DNA from: Scedosporium boydii | Taxonomy: Eukaryota > Ascomycota > Sordariomycetes > Microascales > Microascaceae | Reading direction: 5' to 3' | NCBI GenBank assembly: GCA_002221725.1 | Contig: NJFT01000368.1 | Coordinates: 1-22,590, forward strand | DNA length: 22,590 bases | In this document: positions 10,979 through 20,770 of the stretch, in pieces | Layout of the letters: every line of letters starts with the position of its first letter | How positions within the stretch are numbered: position 1 is the stretch's first letter | Notes under the pieces: generated by a model | What the model was told of the DNA's origin: nothing | The model's input: only the letters and a program-made list of their open reading frames with translations | Databases searched by the model: none | Made by a program: the position numbers and the translations under genes

Positions 10979-11385
10979 GCACCAATCCATTGAGGCCAGT
11001 CTGGTCTAGGGCGTTCTTTTTTTGCCTCAGCCTCACCAAGTCGGGCAACTACGACGACCCAAGAACAAAGCGAAATCTGTCCTTTTCTGTACCCATTCGC
11101 CACTCGCCATCAAGGCGCCTCAGGGCTACAACTGGAATTCTCTTTCAATTTATTTTACGACCTGTAGTCTCGAGATTCGTCTTTTGACGTCGATACCTAC
11201 AAATTGCCAGCTTCTCACTGGTCCTCCCCAGCGAAGCTCGCTCTCAACCGCGCTGTCCCGCATCGCGACACGACCGAGGAACACCAACAAAATCGACCAA
11301 CTGATCAACCCAAAACCACACCCAAACAAGCAACGAAACAAAACCCAACGAGTAAGGCACAGGAAAAAATCAAGAAAAAAAAAAG

Positions 11386-12303
11386 ATGCACATTCTCCAA
11401 ACCCTCACAGCCCTCCTCCTCCTCTCCCCAACCCTCGCCTCCCGCCCCAAAAACGCCATCCTCCTCTCCGAGGTCCGCACCCTCACCCTCCGCTCCTCCT
11501 CCCAGACCACCCACCGCCGCGTCTCCGCCATCCCCCAACTGCGCTGCGTGTCCCCGGCCTCGATATGCGCGCTGCACCGCATCGACGTGATGCGCTGCAC
11601 GAACCAAGGATCGGCCTACGGCACCGAGGATATCCAATGGTCCTGCAAGGCTGAGTTGCCCGAGGAGCTGAGGTTAGGCAGCACGGAGGTTATTTGTGAG
11701 GGGTACGATTCTCGGGATGATCCGTATGTTTTGAAGGGGAGTTGTGGGGTGGAGTATAGGCTTGTCTTGACGGAGAAGGGGGAGAGGCGGTATCCCGAGG
11801 TGGCGAGGGGTAGTAGTTGGACTGAGGGGTGGGATTGGGTTTCGTATTTGTGGGCTGCGGCGTTTGTGGGCTTTGCGGCGTGGATTTTGTATGCCGCTTG
11901 TTTCGGCGCGGGGGCGGACGGTCAGAGACGACCCGGTGAGCCTAGGAGGAGGGGATATTGGCCCGGCGGCGGAGGCGATGGACCAGGAGGATGGGGAGGT
12001 CCCGGCTGGGGTCCAGGTGGAGGCGGTGATCACGATCCGCCGCCGCCGTATCCCGGCCATAAGCCCTATGGATCGGGAAATGCGGGACAGTGGCAGCCGG
12101 GCTTTTGGACGGGTCTGGCGAGCGGCGCGGCGGCTACCTATCTGGCTACGGGGGGCAACAATCGCAGGGATGAGAGGAGGTACGGTGGTGGTGGTTGGAG
12201 TCGGGGAGAATCGTCGACTGCCCGTTCTTCTTCTTCGGCGTTCGCTTCGGGATCGGGTAGGACGCATGAGAGTACCGGGTTTGGTTCGACTTCAAGGCGG
12301 TAA
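11386..12303 (+). CDS. SARAF/TMEM66-like ER membrane protein
   Basis: A 305-residue single-exon protein resembling SARAF, the animal ER protein that slows store-operated calcium entry. Visible order: signal peptide (residues 1-19, LLLLSPTLAS); a luminal domain with six cysteines (54, 61, 71, 87, 104, 120), enough for three disulfides, including the family-like QLRCVSPASICALHRIDVMRC region in two parts; one transmembrane helix (about 151-173); and a Gly/Pro-rich cytosolic tail. The tail keeps the family signature PGFWTGLASGAAATYL (238-253) and ends in a Gly/Ser segment closing with Arg-Arg. PPPY at 219-222 is a PPxY motif, a possible site for WW domains of Nedd4/Rsp5-type ligases. The ATG follows an A-rich leader and directly gives the signal peptide. 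The family call is firm; a calcium role in fungi is inference. Confidence 0.85.
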   Translation: MHILQTLTALLLLSPTLASRPKNAILLSEVRTLTLRSSSQTTHRRVSAIPQLRCVSPASICALHRIDVMRCTNQGSAYGTEDIQWSCKAELPEELRLGSTEVICEGYDSRDDPYVLKGSCGVEYRLVLTEKGERRYPEVARGSSWTEGWDWVSYLWAAAFVGFAAWILYAACFGAGADGQRRPGEPRRRGYWPGGGGDGPGGWGGPGWGPGGGGDHDPPPPYPGHKPYGSGNAGQWQPGFWTGLASGAAATYLATGGNNRRDERRYGGGGWSRGESSTARSSSSAFASGSGRTHESTGFGSTSRR

Positions 12304-12589
12304 AGGGGTGGAAGGGAATGGACGTGGCGATAACAAGATGCTCCCTTGAATCGCGCACCGCCAAACATCCTTGGACGACACAAAAGCACAACACGAAGTT
12401 ACGCGAGAGGAATAGCTAGCAGCCTCGGAAACAAAGAGTGGTATATACCGACGCCAGAAAAGCATCCATCTGTCCGCAGAGGACCACCGAACCCATCACG
12501 CTATATACCTCTCCGCCTGCCTCCTTCATCCTCGCACCAAAATGCTCGCTGCTCCCCGGGGAATCTTGTTTAAGCCAGCCCGTACAATA

Positions 12590-12598
12590 TGTACAATA
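12590..12598 (+). promoter_or_regulatory. Puf-type RNA motif in the presumed SARAF-like 3' UTR
   Basis: TGTACAATA, which as RNA fits the UGUA-x-x-AUA pattern bound by Pumilio/Puf proteins of the yeast Puf4 type. It lies 287 bases after the stop codon. Whether the 3' UTR reaches this far is unknown. Confidence 0.25.
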
Positions 12599-12937
12599 AT
12601 ACAACCACAGAAAATGTAACACTTCAGAATGCTTCCTCCCCCGTCCTCCCTTTCCCAAATGCCAAGGCTACACTGCGTTTACCTCCGTCGAAACACACAG
12701 ACACGTCCGTAGACAGACCCGTAGACACGCCCGAACGCGGTATATAATGGCAGGCGGTAGAATCCCCTTCGTTCCTGCCAAGACAAAAAGAGCATTTCCT
12801 ACACATGGCGTTCGCACGCACGCAGCATTTTCTCCGTGGAGAGAGAAACAATAGAAGTACAAATTCGGAACAGAAGAGAAGAAAGTTCATTTCCCCTCTG
12901 CCCGCGTAGAGTGTTCGTTTGAAAATGTGTCCGTTTT

Positions 12938-12943
12938 TTTATT
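12938..12943 (-). terminator. Candidate bre1 polyadenylation signal
   Basis: AATAAA on the minus strand, about 370 bases past the bre1 stop codon. It is a plausible 3'-end signal, but the distance is long and other weak signals may be used. Confidence 0.3.
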
Positions 12944-13315
12944 TCGAAGGCGCCGTTCGCCAGGGCTGTATACTCGATGGATCCTCCTTCATCTCGGATC
13001 AGGGCTGTGAGAAAGAAATGGCTCAACAACCGAAAAATAAAAATAATAACAGGCGGAGAAGAAAATCGAAGGTATCGTGTGTGACCACCAAGGGGTTCTG
13101 TCGTCGTTCGCTGCTCTCGTCCACCTCTTTGCCTCCTCCGCACCACGGCTATCAACAAAACATCATACAGCAGGGAATGAGGTGGGCGCATGTCATCCAG
13201 CCTGCCTCGCATCTAGTCGTACAGCAGCAGTGAAATAGCCAATAGGTGTTATCGTATACGCGCTTCCGTCGCGCCAAAGGATCGGCATGTCCCCTCGAGT
13301 CTCTCAACCCTCCAC

Positions 13316-16196
13316 TTAGTGATGGACAGCCATGACATCCATCTTGTCGAAAGCTCGAGAGCAGGTGGGACATTTTCGCATCCGGTTGCTGATTCGATTC
13401 TCCACACACTTGTTGCAAAATAAGTGTCCACAAGTCTTGAGTGCAGTATTCTTGAAGTTTTCGTTGCAAATCGAACAAACCATAAGGGTCTGGATGCGGG
13501 GAAAGGTGAAGTTAGTAACAAGACACTAACAAAAGGGGTTGACCGAAGTCACACACAGCATGAAAATAGAGGAGGGAAAAGAAATCATGGGAAATTGGGG
13601 TTAGGTCTTAAACTTACCCTGAGGCCCTTTTCGACATCTGAAGAGTTGCTCTCAGCCTTCGTCTTCCAACTCTCCTTGTCCTTCTGAAGCGTTTCCGTCC
13701 GAACCTTGAGTCGATCGGTTTCCGTTTCCAGCGTCATGTTACGCTCTCTCGTTGCCGCTACCGTAGAATCCTTGGACTTTACGAGGTTGGTCAAGTCGTT
13801 GATTTCCTTCTTGTAAGAGTCCGACTTCCTCGTCGCTTCGGATGCGGCGGTCTCGAGCTTCTTGTTCTCCGCCGCCAGAGTCATGTTGGACTGCTTCAGA
13901 TCGGAGACCTGCTTCTCCAGGTTGACCAGGAGAATGCGGTTCTGGGCTTCGACCTCTTTAAGTTGGGCGATGATCTCCGTGCTCTTACCACTCTGAAGCC
14001 TAAGCGTTCGGATCTCGCTCATCTTGGTGTCGGCGTCCTTCCTCGCTGCGAAGTATTTCTGATCGGCCTTGCTCTTTTCCGCCATGAGGATGCTGTTTCG
14101 GTTCTCGAGCGCCTCGAAGTCCATCACTTTCTTGTGACTTAAGGCCATCGCCTTTCGGTACGCCTTTTCCATCGCCGGGAGTTCGTTTGATACGGCTTGG
14201 TAGTCTTGTCGAAGCTTGCGATATTTCGTAAGCAGCGCGTCCCGCTCCAGACCGTCTACCTCTGCGTCGGGTCCGGTCATTTCCTGATCCTCAGATTCCG
14301 CCGGCTTAAGCCTCGCGATTTCAGACTCCAAAGCAGCGATTCTATCATCCTTGACACTGACGAGTTCCTTCATCTGCTCAAGGGCAGAATGTTGTTGTTC
14401 CTGGCTGGCTTTGCGCATGGTATTGTCGGCTAGCAATTCATCCCTGGCGGACCGTAGGCGTGCTAGGTCATGATCGCGCGCTACGAGGTCGGTATCGAGT
14501 TCCTGAGTCAGGGCCTGGGCGTCGGCTTCGACCTGCCTCTTGAAGTTCGTCCGCTCTGCGCTGAGTTTCTCAACCTCCTCCCTTAATTGAGCGTTTGTAG
14601 CCTCGAGGTGGTTCACCTGCCTGATCAGCTCTTCACTTTTCAACTTGAACAGTTTGAACACATCGGTCCTAATGTAGTCCTCGTCAGTCAGCGTCTCCCG
14701 ACGCAACTTCAACGCCGAATTTTCCTCCTGTAGGGTCTTGATTTCCTCCAGGATGGACTGTATCTGTTCCTTCTGTCGAGCGACCACGGCACGCTCCTCC
14801 TCATACTTGTGGACGACTTCTGGGCTCACGCCATTAGGTTCTGAGTTGCCCTTGGTCTCCGAAGCAGGGGCGGATTGTTTGGTGTCGTTTGCTAGGGCTT
14901 GCTTCTCGAGCTCCCGCACCTGCGCACTCTTCACCCTGTCGAGTTTCTTCTCCGCCTTGAAGTATCGGAGTGTCGCGGTGTTTAGTTGCTCGGAAAGCTG
15001 CTCCTTCTCGGAGCTGAGCCGGTCTAATTTGACGAAGTATTCCTTCTGGCTCGCAAGCAGCTTGTTGATTCGTTCTTCGAGGGCCGAGAGATTAGGGTCA
15101 ATGCTGCCCCTGGATGCCGCGAGGCGGTTGAGAAGTGCCTCAGCCTTCGTCTTGATGCCCTTGGCTTTTTCGTCGAGGTGCTTTTGAAAGTCAGTGCTGT
15201 CCTCAAAGGTGACTCCAGTGAGGTAGGGGGGGTCTGGAACGGGGTTTTGGGTTAGCACTCGGCAGAACAAGTACAAGTCAAACGATCATGGTACATGGCA
15301 GAGGCTTACCCGGTGATATGGCGTCGGAAGGTACTGTCGAAGTAGCGACCAACTCGATCTCTTGTAACAGCTAGGGCGGAGTCAGTCGACTGAAGGTCTG
15401 AAGGCTCAGGGTCGAAGATGGCTGAGCAGAATCCAATTCGAATTCGGGGAAGTGTCGGGATTTGGGGAGGGCATACCTGGCGCCACCAAGCATCGACGAT
15501 TCGAATGTGGTCGTCATGATATAACGATCTCTTATGCAATTCTTCGAGGCGGGCAGAATATGTTGCGGCCTCGCGTTTGTACTCATGCATTCGACGGTAT
15601 ATCGCGCCTCGCGTGAAGTTCTTGGCACCCTCAGTTAGCACGTGTCTACCTCAGTGATGAATCGACGATAAGGAAAAAAAGCGAAGCAAAAGAGAACATG
15701 CATGGAATGAGGGTCGAGGCCATTTTTGGAGGTCGTCGCACGAAGGAAATGAGCGTCACGATGTTGGATAATGGATGGACATGGTTGCGGTGTTTGATGA
15801 TAGGATCTGTCTGTGGAGGTCTGGTTGAGACGGCGAGATTTTTCAGATGGGGGGGATGTGTGAGCCAACAGACCGTGGCGTTCTCAACAAGTACCGCTCT
15901 AGGCTTCAAGATGTCCAGAAATGACAGGAGACAATGCTGAAATGCAGAAAAGAGACGGGGGAAATTAATCGCCGCGATGAAAAGACGCGCGATCGACTCA
16001 CCTCGATCCAGACTTCTTCGGGTTGGCCCTCATAGTCGTCCTTCGCCACGCCGCCGTTAACGGCCAACTTCTTGCGTGGCGGCGCGCCATCGTCACTGGT
16101 ACCAGCAGGGCGCTTCCTATCTTCGATCTTGTCCTTGTCCATCTTGGATGAGGCGGACGTGCGAAGGGAGGATTTGTGACTTGTCGCAACAGGCAT
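13316..16196 (-). CDS. bre1: E3 ubiquitin ligase Bre1 (histone H2B), five exons
   Basis: Bre1 works with the E2 Rad6 in the nucleus to monoubiquitinate histone H2B, which promotes H3K4 and H3K79 methylation. Proposed exons, in transcript order: 16196-16002, 15620-15477, 15370-15310, 15233-13618 and 13489-13316, giving 729 residues. All introns are GT-AG and frame is kept. Residues 1-65 are basic and disordered; [12 protein letters not shown] and [14 protein letters not shown] (about 71-113) are typical of the Bre1 N-terminus; a coiled coil fills about 140-670; the last exon is a RING with C677, C680, C692, H694, C697, C700, C712 and C715 (C3HC4), ending [11 protein letters not shown]. The first ATG (16196) has a weak context. 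A second in-frame ATG at 16142 (residue 19) has A at -3 and may be used. The first intron is long, 381 nt, with an AAG acceptor. Confidence 0.92.
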
Positions 16197-16786
16197 TAGA
16201 GGAGTAGAGAGAGACGGACGGGAGGGCTGTTGCTGGGTTCTGCGTGAGGGTGTCGACACGAAGAGACAAAGCGTAGGAAGAAATTGTGAGGGGGGTCAGG
16301 GGCGTGGGGAGCGGTAGAAGATTGATGGAACTGGTCGGTGTCGCCCGTCCAGCGACGGGGGAGATTCGCTAGGGACTGCAGGAAGACAATGAAGCCGACG
16401 ATTGCTGCATCAAAATAATATTTGGTCGTAACACGTCGAGGAAATGCGATCCTGCAGGCGATAGGGAGAATGGGTGGAAGGGGGATGACTGGTTTGGAAA
16501 GGAGAAACGCCAGAGTCGATGAATTTTCGAGAGTTTCCAACAATGAAGGAACAATTCTCAGGCTTGAGGGATCCAGAAGGGGTTTAGTGCTGGCGTAGCC
16601 TCAATGCGAGGGAAAGATTGGTCGGTGCAGCCAGGCGTGTTAAATGTTAGTGTTTATTATTTTTATTCTCGCGCATGGCTAATATGTGGGTAAGTTGCCA
16701 AATCTGTTTTCGAGGTTGTACTCCGTGCGACGTACTTGGTACGTCTGTGAGACTGATTCGTCGTCACGGCAGGAAGACCCCAGATA

Positions 16787-16848
16787 AAGAAAAAGAGGAA
16801 AAAAAAAGAGGAAAAAAAGAAAAAAAAATTAGAACTAGAAGAAAAAGG
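16787..16848 (+). promoter_or_regulatory. Poly(dA:dT)-like purine tract
   Basis: About 60 bases of almost pure A and G with several runs of 7-9 A. Such tracts disfavour nucleosomes and often mark the open centre of divergent promoters. It lies about 345 bases from the bdp1 ATG and 590 from the bre1 ATG. Confidence 0.4.
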
Positions 16849-16858
16849 TACATCGCAC

Positions 16859-17107
16859 ATGTACACTCCAACTTCTAATTTTCAGGGATTCATGTGCGAC
16901 TCTCTCGTCACCCTCCCACTTTATGTTCTTTCCATCTCTCAGGCAATCGAGATCTCTATCCGCCGCCATTCCGAGTCCAAACTCAAACGGATACTACCGC
17001 CGCCGATTGTCAATGCCGAAGCGAAAACTCTTCTCGGGCGTTTGTCCTTTATTATTTCACCTCCGGCTGACAATTCTATGAAATCCCGCACGAGACTCGA
17101 CCATTGA
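16859..17107 (+). other. Upstream ORF of 82 codons before bdp1
   Basis: Opens at ATG 16859 and ends with TGA 84 bases before the bdp1 start codon, in a different frame. The peptide shows no domain. If the transcript starts upstream of 16859 and the region is not spliced out, it would lower bdp1 translation. Acceptor-like sites inside it leave open that part is intron. Confidence 0.3.
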
Positions 17108-17191
17108 CACCATCCGACAAAACAACTTGAACCCCGCCCCGTCTTCCCTGGAGCATCCTTGTGGACGCCAATCGGCCTCCTCTCGCCCAAC

Positions 17192-19015
17192 ATGAGTTCC
17201 ATGTTTAAAAAGAAGACGGGGCCCTCGATCAAGCCCAAGCTGGTGCCTCGAGGTCGTCCTGCACCCTCTGCGACTGCCTCTTCCGCCTCGGCATCGCCTG
17301 CCCCACCATCGACAATCTCTGCAACCGCGTCTCCTGCCCCGCAGCCACCGAAACCAGCACCGACCGATGTCCCCAACGCCCAAGCGGGATCGCGACAAAG
17401 CGAACGGCCTTTACCAACTCCTCCGTCCTCGAGACCATCCGACTCGATTGAAGTGAGCCGCCCGACCGATCAGACAAGCACAACTCCTAGCGTGTCTAAA
17501 GTGTCTGCGAATGAATCCGAGAAATCGCAGCAGCCGGACCAACGCGCGGCAGCCTCGCAGGCAACGAACGGAAGAAATATACGCCCTGGATCTGTCGCAA
17601 CCGAAAAAGTAACCGGCCCAAATGGGTCTGCTACGCAGAACGCGGCTATAGTCACCCCGACATCGTCAGTCGTGGCGACACCGGCCCTTAAGCCCCAGCA
17701 TCAACCAGTCTCTGCTCCACCCCAACAAGAGCAGCCAAATGCCGTTCCAGCCATTTCCACGACAAGGGCTGAGGAATCCCAATCCCAATCGACGCGCGGC
17801 CAACCCGGCGAACCTAGCACACGAGCAGTTTCCTCTGCTACCCCTCCATCCACGGCTGAGGACCTGCCTACATCTACCCACATTCCGCAAGGACTGTCTC
17901 CAAACGACCCCATTCCATCCTCCGAAGGACCCGCTTCTTCTGCTCCTCCCGCCGCGAAACCTACACCAGCTAAAAGAGGAAGAAAGCGGAAGACTCTTGA
18001 TGCTCAACAAGATGCAACCCAGGCATCGGATCCGAACGGTTCCACCACTCCTCAACCCCAGCGTCGACCTCGACAGAGACGAGCTAAAAACGCAACAACC
18101 GACGGGACTGAGGGTGAAGTTGATGCACCGCCTAAACAAAAACGACAGAGAAAACCTCGAGCCGAGGGTTCGGCGGAAGCAACTGGCGACGACACCCGAA
18201 GAAGAAGTCGCGCGCGATCTGAAACCCCGCCTGAGGCCGAGCATCAAGTTGTCGATCTGCAGAAACTAAAAATGGCAGACCTTACAAGGGACTTACGCAT
18301 TGGAAAGAAGTTTAGCAGGCACGACGAGCTTCGGGACCGAGAGCGTAAGGCTCGCACGCGGTCTTCGGCCGACGGTTCAGTGAAGGCTTCCCAAAGTCCG
18401 GCACCCGCCGCCGCTTCAGAGCGAGTGCCGCCATCATCGGCGCCTCCCAGAGCAGCAGGACCCCAATTCCAGATCGTTAATGGCCAGATCGTGGTGGACC
18501 AGAGCTCGCTCGTTATGGACCGGCACGCTCGCGACGCCATGGACGGACCGATCGAGGAAGTCGAAGAGAACGAATTCACGCACAAAGTCACGAGCAATAG
18601 TTTCCGCACGGGAAGCAAGCTCCGGGGCCCCAACCACTGGTCCGAAGAAGACACGGAAAAGTTTTACCACGCTCTTAAGAGGTTCGGTACTGACTTTGAG
18701 ATGATCGCGCAGCTCTTCCCCGGTCGGCAGCGACGTCATATCAAGATGAAGTTCAACCGCGAGGAGAGGTTCGCGCGGGCCCGCATCGACGCGGCGCTCG
18801 TGGGGCCCAAGCGGCTGAAGATGGACTTTGATGATTTCCAGGCGGCCACGGGGAAGGAGTACGAGGCTACGGCTGATATCCACGCGCAGCTTAAGCTTTT
18901 GGAGGAGCAGCAGGAGGAGGCTCAGCGGAGGCAGGAGGAGCAGGATGCTGAGATTAATCGGCAGAGACTTGAGGCTCTTCACGGCCCAGGTGGAGGTGCG
19001 GAAACCTCGACATGA
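17192..19015 (+). CDS. bdp1: TFIIIB subunit B'' (Bdp1), SANT domain protein
   Basis: Bdp1 joins TBP and Brf1 to form TFIIIB, which places RNA polymerase III on tRNA, 5S and U6 genes. The single exon gives 607 residues. The start chosen is ATG 17192, giving MSSMFKKKTGPSIKPKLVPR, a basic N-terminus like that of fungal homologues; the frame is open further upstream but without an ATG. Residues about 20-350 are Pro/Ser/Thr/Ala-rich and disordered, with basic patches (KRGRKRK, KQKRQRKPR). LKMADLTRDLRIGKKFSRHD (about 359-378) is a conserved element before the SANT domain. The SANT domain lies near 479-525 (WSEEDTEKFYHALKRFGTDF, then QLFPGRQRRHIKMKFNREE). A Glu/Gln-rich helix, about 566-596, closes the protein. 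The next gene is 2 kb away. Confidence 0.93.
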   Translation: MSSMFKKKTGPSIKPKLVPRGRPAPSATASSASASPAPPSTISATASPAPQPPKPAPTDVPNAQAGSRQSERPLPTPPSSRPSDSIEVSRPTDQTSTTPSVSKVSANESEKSQQPDQRAAASQATNGRNIRPGSVATEKVTGPNGSATQNAAIVTPTSSVVATPALKPQHQPVSAPPQQEQPNAVPAISTTRAEESQSQSTRGQPGEPSTRAVSSATPPSTAEDLPTSTHIPQGLSPNDPIPSSEGPASSAPPAAKPTPAKRGRKRKTLDAQQDATQASDPNGSTTPQPQRRPRQRRAKNATTDGTEGEVDAPPKQKRQRKPRAEGSAEATGDDTRRRSRARSETPPEAEHQVVDLQKLKMADLTRDLRIGKKFSRHDELRDRERKARTRSSADGSVKASQSPAPAAASERVPPSSAPPRAAGPQFQIVNGQIVVDQSSLVMDRHARDAMDGPIEEVEENEFTHKVTSNSFRTGSKLRGPNHWSEEDTEKFYHALKRFGTDFEMIAQLFPGRQRRHIKMKFNREERFARARIDAALVGPKRLKMDFDDFQAATGKEYEATADIHAQLKLLEEQQEEAQRRQEEQDAEINRQRLEALHGPGGGAETST

Positions 19016-19916
19016 ACCTCCCGATGGGAGTGTTATGAGGAGAACGATGTATTTCTTACTAAGGACAAAAAACGGCGGGCAGAGAGATGGGTTAAAGGGA
19101 AACGGCGTTGCAAGGGGCCTGTTCAAAGGCGGGCACATTATACCCCATTTGCTTTTACGGAGGGAACTGTTTCTACATCATTGGTATCGGGCACCATCTA
19201 TGCCTGTATGGTTACAGCTTGCGTACACTGTTAGGAGGACATCTTGCAGATTGAGGACACAAGCTTAGACGAGAGTCTAGCGGGGAGATGACCCTTGGGG
19301 CTCGCTGAATTCGACAGCCTATACGATCTTGTAAAAGCAAGGTTTGAAAACCCGGCCATTCTTCGACGGCCCAAGACGATAAGCCCGTGATGCAAAAGCA
19401 CGAGAACATTGGAGTTATATACTCGCTCAATAGTTTCCAGCTTCGGATACTGACCACTTTCGTAGTGCAGCCTGCACGACAGAAGCTATGATTCCGCTGC
19501 CCTGATTGGTTCGGACACAAGCTTTTGGGAGGTGCAGCTGAAGCTTATCCACCAAGCCTGGATGTTTCCCCGCAAGCCGTTTCAAGGAGGCGCGAACTCT
19601 CAAAGGTTTAAAACGGGAAATTCAGAATTTGGAGACAGTCACGGGTGGATTTGAGAGTTTCAGATGGGGGAGTGTCGTCGCAATATCGAGGTTTTGCCGT
19701 AGCACAGCAGCAACGTAGATAGGATCAATCAATGAGACGATGGCAGGAGCTTGCCGTCGTCCTCTTTGTTCCTGCAGAAACAGCTCGGAATACCTTTTCT
19801 CGCCTCGCACCTTCCACTTTCCAAGGAGCTTATGTCGTGGACCAAATAGATTTGTACTAATACGGAAAGACGGATGCGGCCATACCCTCTGAAAGGGAAG
19901 CAAACCTGGAGATTTG

Positions 19917-19936
19917 AGAGATTCCTAGAGATTCCT
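19917..19936. repeat. Perfect tandem duplication of a 10-mer
   Basis: AGAGATTCCT occurs twice head to tail, within non-coding sequence between bdp1 and rad23. Confidence 0.6.
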
Positions 19937-20123
19937 CGGCCGACCACATGCCAAGTCACAGCCTCCCGGAGAAGTACCAATACGATGTCAACCGAATGTA
20001 CGTCAACAGTTTGGTCTGATTAAGTGTGGGAAGTATCTACGGAGCTGACAGGAGCTTCCACTGCAACTCTCGGCTGTAGCCCCAGAAGCTTCACTGATGT
20101 CATCAAGCCTAATACAGCCCGCT

Positions 20124-20152
20124 TTTCAGCACACGTTGTTATTTCAGCACAC
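20124..20152. repeat. Direct repeat of an 11-mer
   Basis: TTTCAGCACAC occurs at 20124-20134 and again at 20142-20152, so the copies are spaced 18 bases start to start. Possibly a paired protein-binding site or a small duplication. Confidence 0.5.
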
Positions 20153-20743
20153 TGATGGAGCTGGCCAATCGTCGTTTATGTGAAGTTGGGGAAAACATTG
20201 GGGCCCCTCTGATGGAAAGATCCCTCTTCATCAAATCCCAAGCTACTCCTCCTATCATCTTTTGAAGGAGAACGAGATGAAGAAGAAACTCCAGCCACGG
20301 CCACGTCACACTCCAGCCATTTTTTGCCATCTCGATTAGAATCTCATTTGACGCTCACATTCTGGACTCTAAGTACGCGCTTGTATCGGATTAATCCATC
20401 GATCCTCTAGAAAATACCTTTCGAGACATCCCCTCCCCTTTTGGGATACCTACCCCGCTATGAACCATCAAAGCAAGCTCCAGTCCAGTCCTGCTCGGGA
20501 ATGTACTGAGTACCTTAGGAGCATACCGCTAAATCCCACTCAGTATGAAAGACGAAAGTCACTAAAACAGCACTTATACAAGTGTGCTGTAATGGAACAT
20601 TGAACTGTCTTGCCCCACCTGACAAGCCAAGCCCAAGCCAGTACCAGTGAGGCATTGACCCAGCCCGCCCGCACCTGCCTGGACTTGGAACCAGCTCCAG
20701 GCGACCAACCATCCACATCATCATTGAGCCATCCATTCCACCA

Positions 20744-20770
20744 TTCGCCTTCACTTTCGCCTTCGCCTTC
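20744..20770. repeat. TTCGCC hexamer repeats in the rad23 promoter
   Basis: TTCGCC occurs at 20744, then after a degenerate TTCACT unit come two further TTCGCC copies and a TTC. Located about 270 bases before the rad23 ATG. A low-complexity promoter element or microsatellite. Confidence 0.5.

Larger units (their letters stand above)
10545..11385. other. Intergenic region: PPR gene 3' end and SARAF-like gene promoter/leader
   Basis: No real coding frame is visible; long frames running into the next gene open at TTG and are rich in simple Pro/Ser/Lys sequence. The start carries a TATATATA element suited to 3'-end formation. The second half has a pyrimidine-rich tract followed by an A-rich leader immediately before the ATG at 11386, as in many fungal promoters and 5' UTRs. 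Confidence 0.6.
12304..13315. other. Convergent intergenic region (3' UTRs of the SARAF-like gene and bre1)
   Basis: The flanking genes face each other, so this 1 kb should hold two 3' UTRs and their poly(A) sites. Frames of 137 codons (minus, 12799-13212) and 104 codons (plus, 12919-13233) exist but overlap in opposite sense and show no family features. A Puf-type motif lies at 12590-12598, and AATAAA hexamers occur on the minus strand (12938-12943) and plus strand (13036-13041). Confidence 0.6.
16197..17191. other. Divergent promoter region shared by bre1 and bdp1
   Basis: The two start codons lie 995 bases apart, head to head, so both promoters and leaders sit here. I see a strong A-rich tract (16787-16848), an AT-rich patch just before it (about 16640-16670), and on the bdp1 side an 82-codon upstream ORF at 16859-17107. 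Pyrimidine-plus-CAG patterns at about 16872-16886 and 16931-16942 look like splice acceptors, so a 5' UTR intron for bdp1 is possible. No other gene is recognisable. Confidence 0.6.

Noticed and set aside
11022..11654. 210-codon frame overlapping the start of the SARAF-like gene
   Set aside because: It opens at TTG, consists mostly of Pro/His/Lys low-complexity sequence, and conflicts with the signal-peptide-bearing frame.
17159..17191. Upstream extension of bdp1 to a TTG codon
   Set aside because: TTG is not a normal start in fungal nuclear genes; ATG 17192 gives the conserved basic N-terminus.
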